Origin: Regnicoccus_A sp014224355
GTDB taxonomy: Bacteria > Cyanobacteriota > Cyanobacteriia > PCC-6307 > Cyanobiaceae
Reading direction: 5' to 3'
Length of the DNA: 64,000 nt
Assembly (NCBI RefSeq): GCF_050920705.1
Contig: NZ_CP154799.1
Location: 2,852,001-2,916,000 of the forward strand
Program-made: the position numbers and the translations under genes
In this document: positions 1 to 9,001 of the stretch, in pieces
Numbering within the stretch: the stretch's first letter is position 1
Layout of the letters: each line of letters starts with the position of its first letter
Notes under the pieces: model-generated
Seen by the model: only the letters and a program-made list of their open reading frames with translations
Told to the model about the DNA's origin: nothing
Databases searched by the model: none

Positions 1-1
1 G

Positions 2-2332
2 CCTCAACTCGCTGCACTCCGCCAATTTGACCTCGTACCGGTCAACGGCTACAAAGTTCCAGTCCACCCGAACCCGGCAGAACCGGCGATGGGATGGCAA
101 TACAGATATTACGACCCTGAGCAGATTGCCGACATGACATCGGCACAGGTCAGAGCAATTGGCATCCATTGTGAACGCAAAGACCTCTATGTAGTTGATC
201 TGGACGGAAAGGCCGCCGTTGACTATGTAAAGGGAGAGGGCTGCGATCCCCTAGGTCCTGATATTGGCTGGAGGATTTATCGGGTTGACGATAAAGGTGA
301 CACCGTGGTTTTTCGGTGGAAGATCCCCTTCATCCTCACGCCCGAGCAACAAGACCTCCTAGGCAGGACCAAATTCAGCCTCTCATTGATTCATGCCAAC
401 AAGGAAAAGGGCATCAAGCAGGAGGCGGTTGAATTCCTCGGTCATCACTGCCAGGCCGTTGTCCTCGGCGTTCACCCCGATGGTGGTGGCTATCACTGGT
501 CGGGCCATCCCAATCAAATCACCACGCTGCCCGACAACTGGTTTCAGATGCTCCTTAGTGCCAGAGCAAAGGTAGCAGCCAAGAAGGCCGGGAACACGCC
601 AGCGGTAAGAACCACAGACAGCGGTCAGGAGCGCCTGAAGTGGGAGAACCCAAAGCCGAAGTGCTGGATCTGTGGGCGTCCTGCCACCGGACCAAAGAGC
701 GGTGACTGCCGTTGCACTCAACGCAGTGATGGACGGCTTGAAGTGCATTGCAGCCAAGGACAAACCTATGCACCACCAACGGGTTTAAGCCCTGGTGATC
801 TTATTGGCGGCCACGACGGGCAGGAATGGGCCTATGTCACTGACAAATCCCATGGCCTAGGGGATGGTCGTGTCTGCTCTGTTTTCGTAATTCATCAACC
901 CAAAACCATGAATACGCCAGTTCGTGCTCTGAATCCAGTCGCTCCTACCCTGAGCATTAAAGTGGCTCCTGAGGAAAAGCCAGACCTGACATATAGCCGC
1001 CTGTTCCCCGCTGAACTTGCCAGGGCTATGCAGGTGCGGTTTAGCGACCTGCCATATGAGGACCACGTGGTCGCTATGGCTTACCTTTCCGGCCTGAGCG
1101 GGGCGGTTCAACTAGGTACTCATATCTGCGGAAACCCGATCACGGATTATACCGTTCCGCCCAATATCTATGTTGCAACGGTAGGGCAGTCAGGCCAGAA
1201 AAAGACTCCATTGATTCAACTTGCAATCAGGAAGCCAGCGATCTCGCTACTCCGCAAGTTCCGTGAAATTAATGAAGACAGAAAGAATAGCTGGATTGAT
1301 GCCTGCAAATATGCCAAAGAAGAGGGACTGCCTAGACCCGACCAGCCGCCTCAAATATCAACCCATGTCAGTGGCTATACCGGGGAAGCGCTTAACTCCC
1401 TACTTAGTGAGCTGGAAACTTCGGGCGTTGGTATCCTCATTGCCCGCGATGAACTATCCGGACTGCTCGCCTCCCTGAACGCCTATCGCGGCGGTTCTGG
1501 TGGTGACGCCCAACAGCTACTAGAAGTCTTCGACGGCCACGCCAGCAACGAGATCCGCTGCTCTGGTGACCGTACCTATCAGCGCTGCCACGTCTCTGTC
1601 TACGGCAACGTCCAGCCCGAGGTCCTACGTAAACTCCTCAAAGGCGGTGACCCTGATGGCCGCTGGGCGCGGTTCCTGTTCGTCATCATGAAGCCGATGA
1701 CCAGGCGGTTGACTACACAGATCCGCGAAGAAGCCATGGATGCCATTAAAGCCGCTGAAGAAACCATGGCCTCCTATATCACTGGTGCCATGCGCCTAGA
1801 GCCATGCACGTACAACCTCGATGAGAAAGCCATCGAGCTGTTCTGCAACTACGAGCATAATGCCGCCAAGGATGCACTAGAGGCACCCAGCAACGCTCAC
1901 GCCGCCCTGCTTGGAAAGAAGGCAGCCAAAGTCCTACGGGTCGCTGGGTTGCTCCACATCACCCGCCGAATCCACGAACACCTCGATGCCGCTGCCCTGA
2001 TCTCTACCGCCACTATCCAGACCGCTATTGACCTCGTGGAATTCCTTGATGACTGGACCCTGAATTTCCAGGAAATCGTTGAAGACCAACACCAGTCCGA
2101 AATCAATGGAGTGCTGACCCACCTCCAACGCCGCATCCACCAGCTCGCGCAGAAGTCCAAGACATTCGTTCCCTGGAAGGCCATCCGCGAGCAGATGAAG
2201 TCCAGCGAGAGGCGCGGGGTGACGGCTGAGATCGCCAAGGACGCCATGCAAGCGCTAGTCAAGCAAGGCTTAGGCCAGACTCAGCGCGGACGTCGCGGTG
2301 GTGTTGAGTACCGCGCTGACAAGGATCTCTAA
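2..2332 (+). CDS. Primase-polymerase / DUF3987 helicase-like replication protein (5' partial)
   Basis: The frame is open from base 2 with no stop before the first ATG at 89, so the true start lies left of the window. Residues below are counted from that ATG. The N-terminal part looks like a bifunctional primase-polymerase (PrimPol) domain. A cysteine cluster starting CWICG at about 192 may bind zinc. A P-loop (GQSGQKKT, 366-373), a Walker-B-like segment (LIARDE, 450-455) and a later arginine-rich GGDPDGRWARF segment fit the DUF3987 ATPase family found in phages, plasmids and satellites. The likely role is replication of the mobile element. Family placement is from motif reading only. Confidence 0.75.
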   Translation, partial: PQLAALRQFDLVPVNGYKVPVHPNPAEPAMGWQYRYYDPEQIADMTSAQVRAIGIHCERKDLYVVDLDGKAAVDYVKGEGCDPLGPDIGWRIYRVDDKGDTVVFRWKIPFILTPEQQDLLGRTKFSLSLIHANKEKGIKQEAVEFLGHHCQAVVLGVHPDGGGYHWSGHPNQITTLPDNWFQMLLSARAKVAAKKAGNTPAVRTTDSGQERLKWENPKPKCWICGRPATGPKSGDCRCTQRSDGRLEVHCSQGQTYAPPTGLSPGDLIGGHDGQEWAYVTDKSHGLGDGRVCSVFVIHQPKTMNTPVRALNPVAPTLSIKVAPEEKPDLTYSRLFPAELARAMQVRFSDLPYEDHVVAMAYLSGLSGAVQLGTHICGNPITDYTVPPNIYVATVGQSGQKKTPLIQLAIRKPAISLLRKFREINEDRKNSWIDACKYAKEEGLPRPDQPPQISTHVSGYTGEALNSLLSELETSGVGILIARDELSGLLASLNAYRGGSGGDAQQLLEVFDGHASNEIRCSGDRTYQRCHVSVYGNVQPEVLRKLLKGGDPDGRWARFLFVIMKPMTRRLTTQIREEAMDAIKAAEETMASYITGAMRLEPCTYNLDEKAIELFCNYEHNAAKDALEAPSNAHAALLGKKAAKVLRVAGLLHITRRIHEHLDAAALISTATIQTAIDLVEFLDDWTLNFQEIVEDQHQSEINGVLTHLQRRIHQLAQKSKTFVPWKAIREQMKSSERRGVTAEIAKDAMQALVKQGLGQTQRGRRGGVEYRADKDL

Positions 2333-2378
2333 GGGAGGACGGGGGACCAAAGGGGAGGACCGCGAAATCCTCCCTTAG
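2329..2378. repeat. Perfect 11-bp inverted repeat at the primase stop codon
   Basis: CTAAGGGAGGA at 2329-2339 is repeated inverted as TCCTCCCTTAG at 2368-2378, with a purine-rich 28-base loop. It starts at the stop codon of the primase gene and could act as a terminator, although there is no long T run. Confidence 0.5.
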
Positions 2379-2606
2379 TTCCCTGTCACACGAAGAGTTT
2401 TCACCTTAAGGGGGAAGGGGGACTTCTTCTTTCTGACTTACTACTCATTGGGTGTTAGCCGGGTGTGTTGTGCGGTGGGGTACGGATAGAGATACGGAAG
2501 CCCCGGTCCCCCCGTCCTCCCTGTCCCCCTTAGCTGAGATCCCTTGGTATGACAAGTCTTCTAGGAGGGACAATGGCCGGTCCATCTCAAAGCCGTCGTC
2601 CCTCCC
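2332..2606. repeat. Cluster of GGGAGGAC-type direct and inverted repeats
   Basis: The gene-free stretch after the primase gene carries GGGAGGAC-like words at 2332-2340 and 2352-2360, inverted copies at 2368-2374 and 2514-2521, and a second stem (CTAGGAGGGAC at 2561-2571 with GTCCCTCCCTAG at 2598-2609, one base bulged). Iterated short motifs beside a replication gene can be an origin. No gene is seen in 2379-2700. Confidence 0.4.
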
Positions 2607-2644
2607 TAGGTGTGTAGTCCCACCACGTTGTTCAGCTGACGATT

Positions 2645-2699
2645 GGGTGTGAGGTCGCCAGGGTCGGGGTGTCACCGCCCATCCCAAGACCTCACACCC
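2645..2699. repeat. 12-bp inverted repeat immediately before the IS481 transposase start
   Basis: GGGTGTGAGGTC (2645-2656) is matched inverted by GACCTCACACCC (2688-2699), one base before the transposase ATG. The hairpin could limit read-through into the transposase or be part of the IS end. Confidence 0.55.
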
Positions 2700-2700
2700 C

Positions 2701-3639
2701 ATGCATAGCCACCCCAATGCCCGACTGACGCCGATCAGTCGGGAACGCCTGATTCGTCGGCACCTCAATGAGGGCGTGCCGCTCAAGGCCCTTGCGGCAC
2801 AAGCCGGGATCAGCCTGCGCAGCGCCTACAAGTGGCTGGCGCGTTTCCGTGATGGCGGCGTAACGGCACTGGCGGATCGACGGAGTGTTCGCCGCACCCA
2901 GTGGCGGACGCTCGATCCGCAGCAACTGCAGCAGGCTGTGGATCTACGGCACCAGCGCTGCACTCTCCGGCGCATCGCCAGGGCCGTCAAGGCGCCCCTC
3001 TCGACCGTCGGACGTGTGATGAATGCCCTGGGGCTGGGACGGCTCAGAAATCTTGAACCCAAGGTTCCAGTTCGCCGCTACCAGTGGGAGCGGCCGGGCG
3101 ACATGATCCATGTCGACACCAAACAGCTGGCCAGGTTTGAGCGGGTCGGTCACCGGATCACCGGTGACCGTCGTCAAGGTTCTTCCCGAGGCGCCGGCTA
3201 CGAGAAGGTGCACGTCGCCATCGACGACGCCACCCGCCTGGCGTATGTGGAGGTGCTGGCCGACGAGCAGAGGGCAACGACTGTTGGATTCCTGGCCCGT
3301 GCAGTCGGTTGGTTCTCGGAGCAGGGGATCACCTGCCGGAGGATCCTGTCGGATAACGGCTCCGCCTACCGCTCAGGGGATTGGCGAAAAGCCTGCCGGG
3401 CATTGGATCTGAAACCCATCCGCACCAAGCCCTATACGCCGCAAACCAACGGCAAGGCCGAGCGGTTCATCAAAACGATCCTGGCGGAATGGGCCTACGT
3501 GATCGCCTACCAGACATCAGAGGAACGCAACCGCTGGCTACGTCGCTATCTGGGGATCTATAACGGCAACAGGTGCCACATGGCTCTCGGTGGCCTCACG
3601 CCTCAGCAGTCCCTCCAGCGACTGCTGATCGCTGAATGA
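2701..3639 (+). CDS. IS481-family DDE transposase
   Basis: 312 residues, full length for IS481 transposases. The N-terminus has a winged HTH (LKALAAQAGISLRSAYKWL). The rve-type core shows the DDE triad in IHVDTKQ, LSDNGSAYRS and NGKAERFIKT, and a C-terminal NRCHMALGGLTPQQ segment typical of the family. It appears intact. It sits between the primase and the TerS-like gene in the same orientation. The IS ends are unresolved: a weak TGTG...CCAGG similarity exists between about 2648 and the reverse complement ending near 3657. Confidence 0.88.
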   Translation: MHSHPNARLTPISRERLIRRHLNEGVPLKALAAQAGISLRSAYKWLARFRDGGVTALADRRSVRRTQWRTLDPQQLQQAVDLRHQRCTLRRIARAVKAPLSTVGRVMNALGLGRLRNLEPKVPVRRYQWERPGDMIHVDTKQLARFERVGHRITGDRRQGSSRGAGYEKVHVAIDDATRLAYVEVLADEQRATTVGFLARAVGWFSEQGITCRRILSDNGSAYRSGDWRKACRALDLKPIRTKPYTPQTNGKAERFIKTILAEWAYVIAYQTSEERNRWLRRYLGIYNGNRCHMALGGLTPQQSLQRLLIAE

Positions 3640-3956
3640 CCTGGTGAGAAAACACACCTAGGACCGCCAACACCAACAGCACTCCCCATACCAACCCACC
3701 CGGCTCTTGGCTGTTGGATTGCGCGGCGCGTTCTGGGATACAACTGGAATTGTCTGTCTTGTGAACCTCACCGCTCAGCAATGGGAGGCCCGAAACGTTG
3801 TTCAGCGGCCTCGTGACAGCGCCTAAAGATGGCCTTGAACTGCTACAATTGCAATTGCTCACTTCTCGTGTATTCATCCCAAGCCTTTCTTGCTCGTGGC
3901 TTGAATGCCGCCTATTTTACTGACTGGGCGGAAGCAGGTATCCAGCCTACGATACA

Positions 3957-4436
3957 TTGACCGTTTTTGGCATGGGAAGACCCTCATTAGGCCAATACCA
4001 GCGATTGACCCCTCAGATGCGGCAAGCAGCACGTCTCTATGCTGATGGATATTCTCAAGAAAAGATTGCTGAGCGACTATCTATTAGGCAAAAGACAGTG
4101 AGCAACTGGGCCACCCAATGTCCTCTCTGGCAGCAGGAAGTAACCCTTATTCAGGCACAGTTGTTCCACGAATCCAACGCACGCACACTCAAGCTCGCCA
4201 ACGTCTGTATTCCTACCCTCGGTGATTTCATAGCTGACCCCAACACCCCTCCCCAGCACCGCCTTGCGGCTATCGGGCTCACCCTTCAACACGCACGCCA
4301 CCAAGCGGACCATGCCCTGAGAGTGCGGCAGGCCGAAGCACTGGAGCAACGCATAGCTGCTATCGAGGCACTCCAGGAACAACAGGCAATCGACATTGAG
4401 CATCGTCCTGTCCATGAGCTTGCCTCGGGCTTCTAG
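3957..4436 (+). CDS. HTH protein resembling phage terminase small subunit
   Basis: Up to 159 residues. The listed start is TTG; an in-frame ATG at 3972 (MGRPSLGQYQRL) is the likelier start. The N-terminal third is an HTH (ARLYADGYSQEKIAERLSIR, then QKTVSNW), followed by a helical body that begins LWQQEVTLI and ends in a coiled-coil-like, Glu/Gln-rich segment. This arrangement (HTH, then a helical oligomerisation region) matches TerS-like proteins of phages and phage satellites. No large terminase, portal or capsid gene is visible, which would fit a satellite. An ordinary DNA-binding regulator remains possible. Confidence 0.5.
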   Translation: MTVFGMGRPSLGQYQRLTPQMRQAARLYADGYSQEKIAERLSIRQKTVSNWATQCPLWQQEVTLIQAQLFHESNARTLKLANVCIPTLGDFIADPNTPPQHRLAAIGLTLQHARHQADHALRVRQAEALEQRIAAIEALQEQQAIDIEHRPVHELASGF

Positions 4437-5057
4437 AGGCAATGCTGGGGAGCCACGAGCGCTTCCCTTCGTGACTTGCCTCCAAGGGCGAGATCCCTTG
4501 CGCCGCAACGTGGAGCTAAGGACTAGTGATCCGTAGCAGAGGACCGGGGGTAGGGTTGTATACGGAGAGGAATAGGAAGTCCACAGCTTCTATAGATCTT
4601 TGCGAAAATTGGTTTCTAAATTCTTTTTCCTGATACTAGAAATGTTACAGGCTTTGGATATTCTGACATGTTGATATAATGGGCGTCATTTGGAGGGTGG
4701 AGACCGGACCCGCCAAAGTAGTGTTAGAAGGATCGACAAGCTATCCCGGCGAGGCACTCGGAATGGAGTGCCCAGCAGAGGAGAACCACCCACATGGTCA
4801 TTTGTGTATCCTAATGTACAGTTGGATATCGGATCCGCATTTAATCCGAGTTCTCTATAGTCCAACAGACGAGACCCCTGTTTCTGCAAGCCATCTCAAC
4901 AAATTGCCCTCATCGGCAAGAGGTTTATATGCTGACCGGAGGCGCTGACTCGGAGTGGTTACCGGATCCGCCCATTCAGCGTTAAGTCCAGCTTGGTGCT
5001 TTCAAAACTCACTGCTATCATCATCGCAATAAGCATGGCAGTGCATTTGCCTTGATC
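4437..5057. other. Gene-free stretch
   Basis: About 620 bases with no convincing gene. The short plus-strand frame at 4679-4948 has no recognisable features. The motif GGAYCCGC recurs at three or four places (near 4708, 4830 and 4965), but I cannot assign it a role. Confidence 0.4.
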
Positions 5058-5486
5058 ATGAAGAGACCATTCGGTTTTAGAACAATGGCGATACTCGGAA
5101 TCGTGAGCAATTCAATTGGTATATTGCTATATCCATTTTCTCTGTTCGCATTGTCTGATCCTTCAGGGAGTCAGCTTGCCAAGGCTATTGTAATCATCGG
5201 CTTCTTCGTGGGAACGCCTCTATCAATTCTGGGCGTCATAGCATCAAGCTTGCTTATTGCGGAGAGACTAGTGGGGTTGTATTTGAGCATAGCTATGATT
5301 TCAGCAAACATTGTCCTTGGTCTCTTTTTTGCATTTTTGCAACTCGGTGGCGCCAGCAACGCCGCTGACATCGGTGCTGGGATTTGGTGTTTTTTTTCGG
5401 CTTTGACTAATACGGCTATTTTATTATACTGGGTTCGGCCAAGTATCCGATGGTTTATCAAGTCGGCTAGCGCCAGCCAAGTGTAG
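5058..5486 (+). CDS. Small membrane protein of unknown function
   Basis: 142 residues from ATG 5058 (MKRPFGFR), preferred over the in-frame TTG at 5052. Four hydrophobic segments are visible: MAILGIVSNSIGILLYPFSL, AIVIIGFFVGTPLSILGVIA, LYLSIAMISANIVLGLFFAF, and the stretch around IWCFFSALTNTAILLYW. No known family is recognised. It stands alone with a short tail rich in Ser and Ala. Confidence 0.55.
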   Translation: MKRPFGFRTMAILGIVSNSIGILLYPFSLFALSDPSGSQLAKAIVIIGFFVGTPLSILGVIASSLLIAERLVGLYLSIAMISANIVLGLFFAFLQLGGASNAADIGAGIWCFFSALTNTAILLYWVRPSIRWFIKSASASQV

Positions 5487-5739
5487 CCCTAAGGCCCTTC
5501 ACTATTGCAGGTACTTTGACGTTGGCTGGAAGCCTCGGATGAGCTATCCCCTCTGAAACATGAAGTAAGTTATCCTTTTCAATATTTAGAGGAAGGCCTA
5601 ACATGCCCCTCGAGTGGTCAGGCCTCCATCAAGTCGGGTTCGCTAGCGCTAGCTTCTTGCCTGCCACTCAGGGGCAGCGTTCGACTCAGATCTTCTCTGG
5701 ACTCTACCTTTGGATTAACTGCCAACCATGAGTAAGATC
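5487..5739. other. Intergenic stretch with a partial duplication
   Basis: The end of the preceding gene (ATCAAGTCGGCTAGCGCCAG, from about 5457) recurs in altered form near 5630-5655 (ATCAAGTCGGGTTCGCTAGC). This suggests a small local duplication. No gene is seen. Confidence 0.35.
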
Positions 5740-6918
5740 TCAGACATAACTTGGCCGATAAAACCATGAAAATATCCACCCACTAACTCGATTGGCAATC
5801 TGAGACACTGTACTTGTGGCAATCTTCGCTGCTTTTACCGTTGCCTTGACGGCTGACACTGCTATGTCCTTCGACACTTGATACACGGCGTTGGCGAATT
5901 GAGCACCTGCCTTAACAACCTTCTTTGTCACATTAGTAGCTACCTCAATGACAACCTCCACGACCTTTTCCATTGTGTCGAGAGCGCGCTTAAGAAAGGC
6001 ATGAGCCGATGCAAGCAGATCGGCAATCTTGTTTAGTGCCGTTGCAACAGGACCGCTAAATTTAAGGACTTTGTTGGCTAGCCATCTTGTGCCCATGGCT
6101 GCCACTCCAGTGAGACCAACAGCAGCAATGAAGTAGGCCATCGGCTCAAATGCGGAGATCATGAAGCCAATCACAATTGCCTTGGCAGCGGTCTTCCAGC
6201 CGCCCTCTCTGAATACTCGAAGCGCGCGAGCAAGGGTAGACTGCCGATAATGTCCACATTCCCTAAACTTCTTCCAGTCAATAGAGCGCATAAAGGGGAG
6301 CACTCCTCCAAACCCCTTCATTGCAACATAAGTGACGGGTATACCAACCTCAGCGAGTGACTCCCCAAGTCCATCCCATAGCTGATTTGTTGCATCCATA
6401 GCTCCAACTTGAATCGGTTGGCCGGCTACAATCACACTTTTCCCTACTCCCTCGCCACTGAGGGTAGAAACAAAATCATTCAGATCTACGGAGGCAGCAG
6501 GCTCGAACCCAAAAGCCTCCGAAAACACTTGGTTATATCCAGGACTGCCAGGATCGGGTGTTCCAAACTCTATCTGGGTGGCGTCTACATGATTGTCTAA
6601 TTGTGCATCAAGGTAATCCTCGATAGCCATGGGATCCGCTTGTCGTGCCCTGTTGGCTGCAGCATCCTCAAAGATCCAATTTGAGAACTCAGCAGGATCA
6701 CCATTGTTTGACGTGGCAATCAAGTGGGATATGTCTTTTGATTTGAGGAATTGATAGAGCTCTATTGCATTATCATGGAGATTGGCAGGTATCTTCATCA
6801 GCAGCTCATGCGGAGGAATGCCATACTCACCGCCTCTCTGCGAAATATATGCCTGCAGCGCTTCCGGTAGACGATAGAAGGCTTTCATGGCTTCAGTCGC
6901 CGAGATTGAGAAGTGCAC
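5740..6918 (-). CDS. Hypothetical protein with hydrophobic core and Lys/Ala-rich helical C-terminus
   Basis: 392 residues from GTG 6918; ATG 6888 is an alternative. The first half is soluble and acidic. Around residues 245-280 there are two hydrophobic stretches (IVIGFMISAFEPMAYFIAAV, then GLTGVAAMG). The last 100 residues are amphipathic helices rich in Lys, Val and Ala (VVEVVIEVATNVTKKVVKAG), ending in a WIFSWFY tail. No family is recognised. The layout would suit a membrane-active or secreted effector, but this is a guess from composition. A small frame upstream (6893-7099) overlaps its start. Confidence 0.55.
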   Translation of the reverse strand: MHFSISATEAMKAFYRLPEALQAYISQRGGEYGIPPHELLMKIPANLHDNAIELYQFLKSKDISHLIATSNNGDPAEFSNWIFEDAAANRARQADPMAIEDYLDAQLDNHVDATQIEFGTPDPGSPGYNQVFSEAFGFEPAASVDLNDFVSTLSGEGVGKSVIVAGQPIQVGAMDATNQLWDGLGESLAEVGIPVTYVAMKGFGGVLPFMRSIDWKKFRECGHYRQSTLARALRVFREGGWKTAAKAIVIGFMISAFEPMAYFIAAVGLTGVAAMGTRWLANKVLKFSGPVATALNKIADLLASAHAFLKRALDTMEKVVEVVIEVATNVTKKVVKAGAQFANAVYQVSKDIAVSAVKATVKAAKIATSTVSQIANRVSGWIFSWFYRPSYV

Positions 6919-7099
6919 GGCCTAAATACCGGTAGTTGGTCATGCCACAGCTTACCCCCATCCCTACAGCCTGACTAGGTTGCCCAGTTTGCTTCTGGAG
7001 GACGCTATCTGAAGCTGCGAGCCGATCCCGCCAGAGTAAGGCAGAGTCATCATCCCGAAACGCTACAAAGACCCGGCCCTCAATAATATTGGAAATCAT
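6893..7099 (-). CDS. Possible small ORF upstream of the 392-residue protein
   Basis: 68 residues from ATG 7099, overlapping the next gene by 26 bases in the same direction. The segment FVAFRDDDSALLWRDRL is faintly like the VAFRGT-type strand of class 3 lipases, so it may be a relic. Low confidence that it is expressed. Confidence 0.25.
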   Translation of the reverse strand: MISNIIEGRVFVAFRDDDSALLWRDRLAASDSVLQKQTGQPSQAVGMGVSCGMTNYRYLGRALLNLGD

Positions 7100-7545
7100 C
7101 CAAGAACTTCTGCCCCAAACTCAAGTTAGCTGCGGAACTATCATCTGAGAAGCTGTCCTGAAGTGGTGTGACTGAGGCCACAAACCGAAAGCGTCTATGG
7201 TCTGCGACCTTATGGAAAATGCCTACAAGGAGCAACTCTATACTCCATGAGCCTTCTCCGTCTAAATTAAATAGACGCTATTCTCAATGTGCCTCTGATT
7301 AGCAATTGAATTGCCTGCAGGCCCGAGGGAGGGCGATCTGAACTCATATCCGATCGTCGATCATCCAGATTCAGAAGACGGGGGCAGGAGTTGATAAAAG
7401 CTGCAAGGAGCACTTCCCGCTTCTGATCTGAAGCGTTACACGCATCGAGGAACCGGCTTCGGTAAAATCTGAAGGCACTCGATGCGCTTCGACCACGCCA
7501 TTCATTGAGAGCCAGCCGAATCCCGCATCCTGCTGGCGCGCGATC
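7100..7545. other. Gene-free stretch before the HNH gene
   Basis: No independent gene is seen. The frame of the following HNH gene is open back to 7432 without an ATG, so part of this stretch may encode its N-terminus. Confidence 0.35.
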
Positions 7546-8529
7546 GTGCTTTTTGGGCGAAACGTCGCGTCATACAAGTTTGCCCTCGCTCGCTCGCTAG
7601 TCGAGCTCGCCCCAGTCAGCGACGACCTCGTTCGCCTTGATGATCTCGCGGTGCCTTTCGCGCGGGAGATCGCTCGACACCTAAAGTCCGCTGAACGACA
7701 AGCGACCTCGCGCTCCAGCGTGTTTCTCGAAGCCTGCCGCAGCTTCAACCGAGGCCAACTCTCGTCCGATCAGCTACGCGCGGAGACAGTCCGGCGTGGC
7801 TTCAACAACGTCATCGATGCATTTCACATCGTTGGTTCTTCCGACGTCCCCACTCGGTTTTTCCACGACGAGCGTGCGACCGCCAAAGGAATCAGGCTCA
7901 CTGACGAGTTTCGACGACTCATGGCGGACGCGCAGGCCGACAGTCTGGCGCCAGAGGCGGAAGCGCGTTGGCGTCTTGTTGAGACGGCTTGGAACCTTGA
8001 CGTGCCTTCGCGAGTACTGGAGGTGAGAACAGATCTCGAGGCTAATGAGCTTTTCGTCACGACCGACGCAACTCGTCGGATTTCAATCGTCGGAGTTCGC
8101 GATGCACTCAACGGGTATCAGAAAGGCGCATGTTTCTACTGCAACCAACCGATCACCATCGGCCGCGGCGAGTCGCTGGACGCCGATGTCGACCACTTTT
8201 TCCCAAAGCGGCTCGACCATGTCGGGTGGTTTGGTGGCGTGAATATTGACGGTGTCTGGAACCTCGTTCTAGCCTGCACCCAGTGCAATCGTGGCGCGGG
8301 CGGCAAGTTCGACCTCATCCCGCACATCCAGTACCTTGAGCGCTTGAACTTGAGGAACAACTGGCTCATAGACAGCCACCACCCGCTCCGCGAGACGCTG
8401 ATTGCTCAGACCGGAGCCACCGAGCAGAAACGCGCGAGCTTCCTTCAGCAATGCGACCAGCTCGCTATCGACGCGATACCAAGCCGCTGGCGGCCATCCT
8501 CCTCCAGTGTCGCCGACTCTCTTCTTTGA
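7546..8529 (+). CDS. HNH endonuclease (N-terminus uncertain)
   Basis: 327 residues from GTG 7546. The HNH nuclease is near residues 193-245: CFYCNQPI, then DVDHFFPKR, then NLVLACTQCNRGAGGK. The two CxxC pairs and the central DH are the usual zinc and catalytic elements. The N-terminal stretch VASYKFALARSLVEL looks conserved and would normally be preceded by more protein. The same frame is open back to 7432, and an ATG at 7482 lies in another frame, so a start-region frameshift or a non-ATG start is likely. The MazG-type gene follows 8 bases after its stop. Probably a defence or modification-dependent nuclease. Confidence 0.72.
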   Translation: MLFGRNVASYKFALARSLVELAPVSDDLVRLDDLAVPFAREIARHLKSAERQATSRSSVFLEACRSFNRGQLSSDQLRAETVRRGFNNVIDAFHIVGSSDVPTRFFHDERATAKGIRLTDEFRRLMADAQADSLAPEAEARWRLVETAWNLDVPSRVLEVRTDLEANELFVTTDATRRISIVGVRDALNGYQKGACFYCNQPITIGRGESLDADVDHFFPKRLDHVGWFGGVNIDGVWNLVLACTQCNRGAGGKFDLIPHIQYLERLNLRNNWLIDSHHPLRETLIAQTGATEQKRASFLQQCDQLAIDAIPSRWRPSSSSVADSLL

Positions 8530-8537
8530 CCCTCTAG

Positions 8538-8855
8538 ATGCGAAAGACCTACAACAAGCTTATCCGCGACCGAATCCCTGAGGTCATGGACGCTGCCGGA
8601 AAGGCGTACACCCTCCGGGAGTTGGGCGACGACGAATACGTGGCGAAACTCATTGCAAAGCTCTACGAAGAGGCCTCAGAGGTTTCCGATAGTGGCGGCG
8701 ACATTGAGGAGTTGGCGGACACCCTGGAGGTCATCCGCGCTCTCTGCATCGCCAAGGGCCATACCCTAGAGGAGCTCGAGAATATTCGGGCGCAGAAGGC
8801 CGAAACGCGAGGCGGGTTTCAGAGGCGCCTCTTCTTGGTCGATGGCGAGGTCTAG
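8538..8855 (+). CDS. MazG-like house-cleaning NTP pyrophosphohydrolase
   Basis: 105 residues from ATG 8538. The start KTYNKLIRDRIPEVM is the hallmark of the all-alpha NTP pyrophosphatase family (COG4997 type). The metal-binding motifs EEASE and EELAD are both present, so it should be active. These enzymes hydrolyse non-canonical or specific NTPs to NMP and pyrophosphate. It follows the HNH gene by 8 bases, in an apparent two-gene operon, and lies 18 bases before an attC-like site. Full length for the family. Confidence 0.82.
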   Translation: MRKTYNKLIRDRIPEVMDAAGKAYTLRELGDDEYVAKLIAKLYEEASEVSDSGGDIEELADTLEVIRALCIAKGHTLEELENIRAQKAETRGGFQRRLFLVDGEV

Positions 8856-8873
8856 CCCTAAACTTTGATGAGC

Positions 8874-8927
8874 GTTTAACGAACAAGGATAGATCGTGCG
8901 CAGCCACGATCTTATCCAGTGTTGGAC
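8874..8927 (-). repeat. attC-like integron recombination site (a)
   Basis: Read on the minus strand it starts GTCCAAC and ends GTTAAAC, fitting the RYYYAAC and GTTRRRY core sites. The arms GGATAAGATCGTG and CACGATCTATCC pair with one extra base on the 5' side, as in attC L'' boxes. It is nearly identical to site (b), with a compensating pair change (GTG/CAC to GCG/CGC). An outer 11-bp repeat (GTTTAACGAAC at 8874, GTTCGTTAAGC at 8997-9007) also encloses it. Confidence 0.72.
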
Positions 8928-9001
8928 AAGCCCTTTGACGCTTTTAAGCAGCCGCCTACGGTAGATACGTTCCGCCTGAATTCAGGCAGGTTCCGAGTTC
9001 G

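Larger units (their letters stand above)
2625..3806. repeat. 12-bp direct repeat flanking the IS481 transposase
   Basis: ACGTTGTTCAGC occurs at 2625-2636 and 3795-3806, on either side of the transposase gene. Long target duplications are known for IS481, so this could be one, but the sequences just inside do not form good terminal inverted repeats. The stretch 3640-3956 otherwise holds no gene that I can support. Confidence 0.25.

Noticed and set aside
3795..3806. 12-bp direct repeat as proof of the IS481 boundaries
   Set aside because: The inner flanks do not form matching terminal repeats, and a 12-base match over this distance could be chance. It is listed only as low confidence.
4679..4948. 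89-residue plus-strand frame
   Set aside because: No domain, no good ribosome site, unusual composition. Treated as non-coding.
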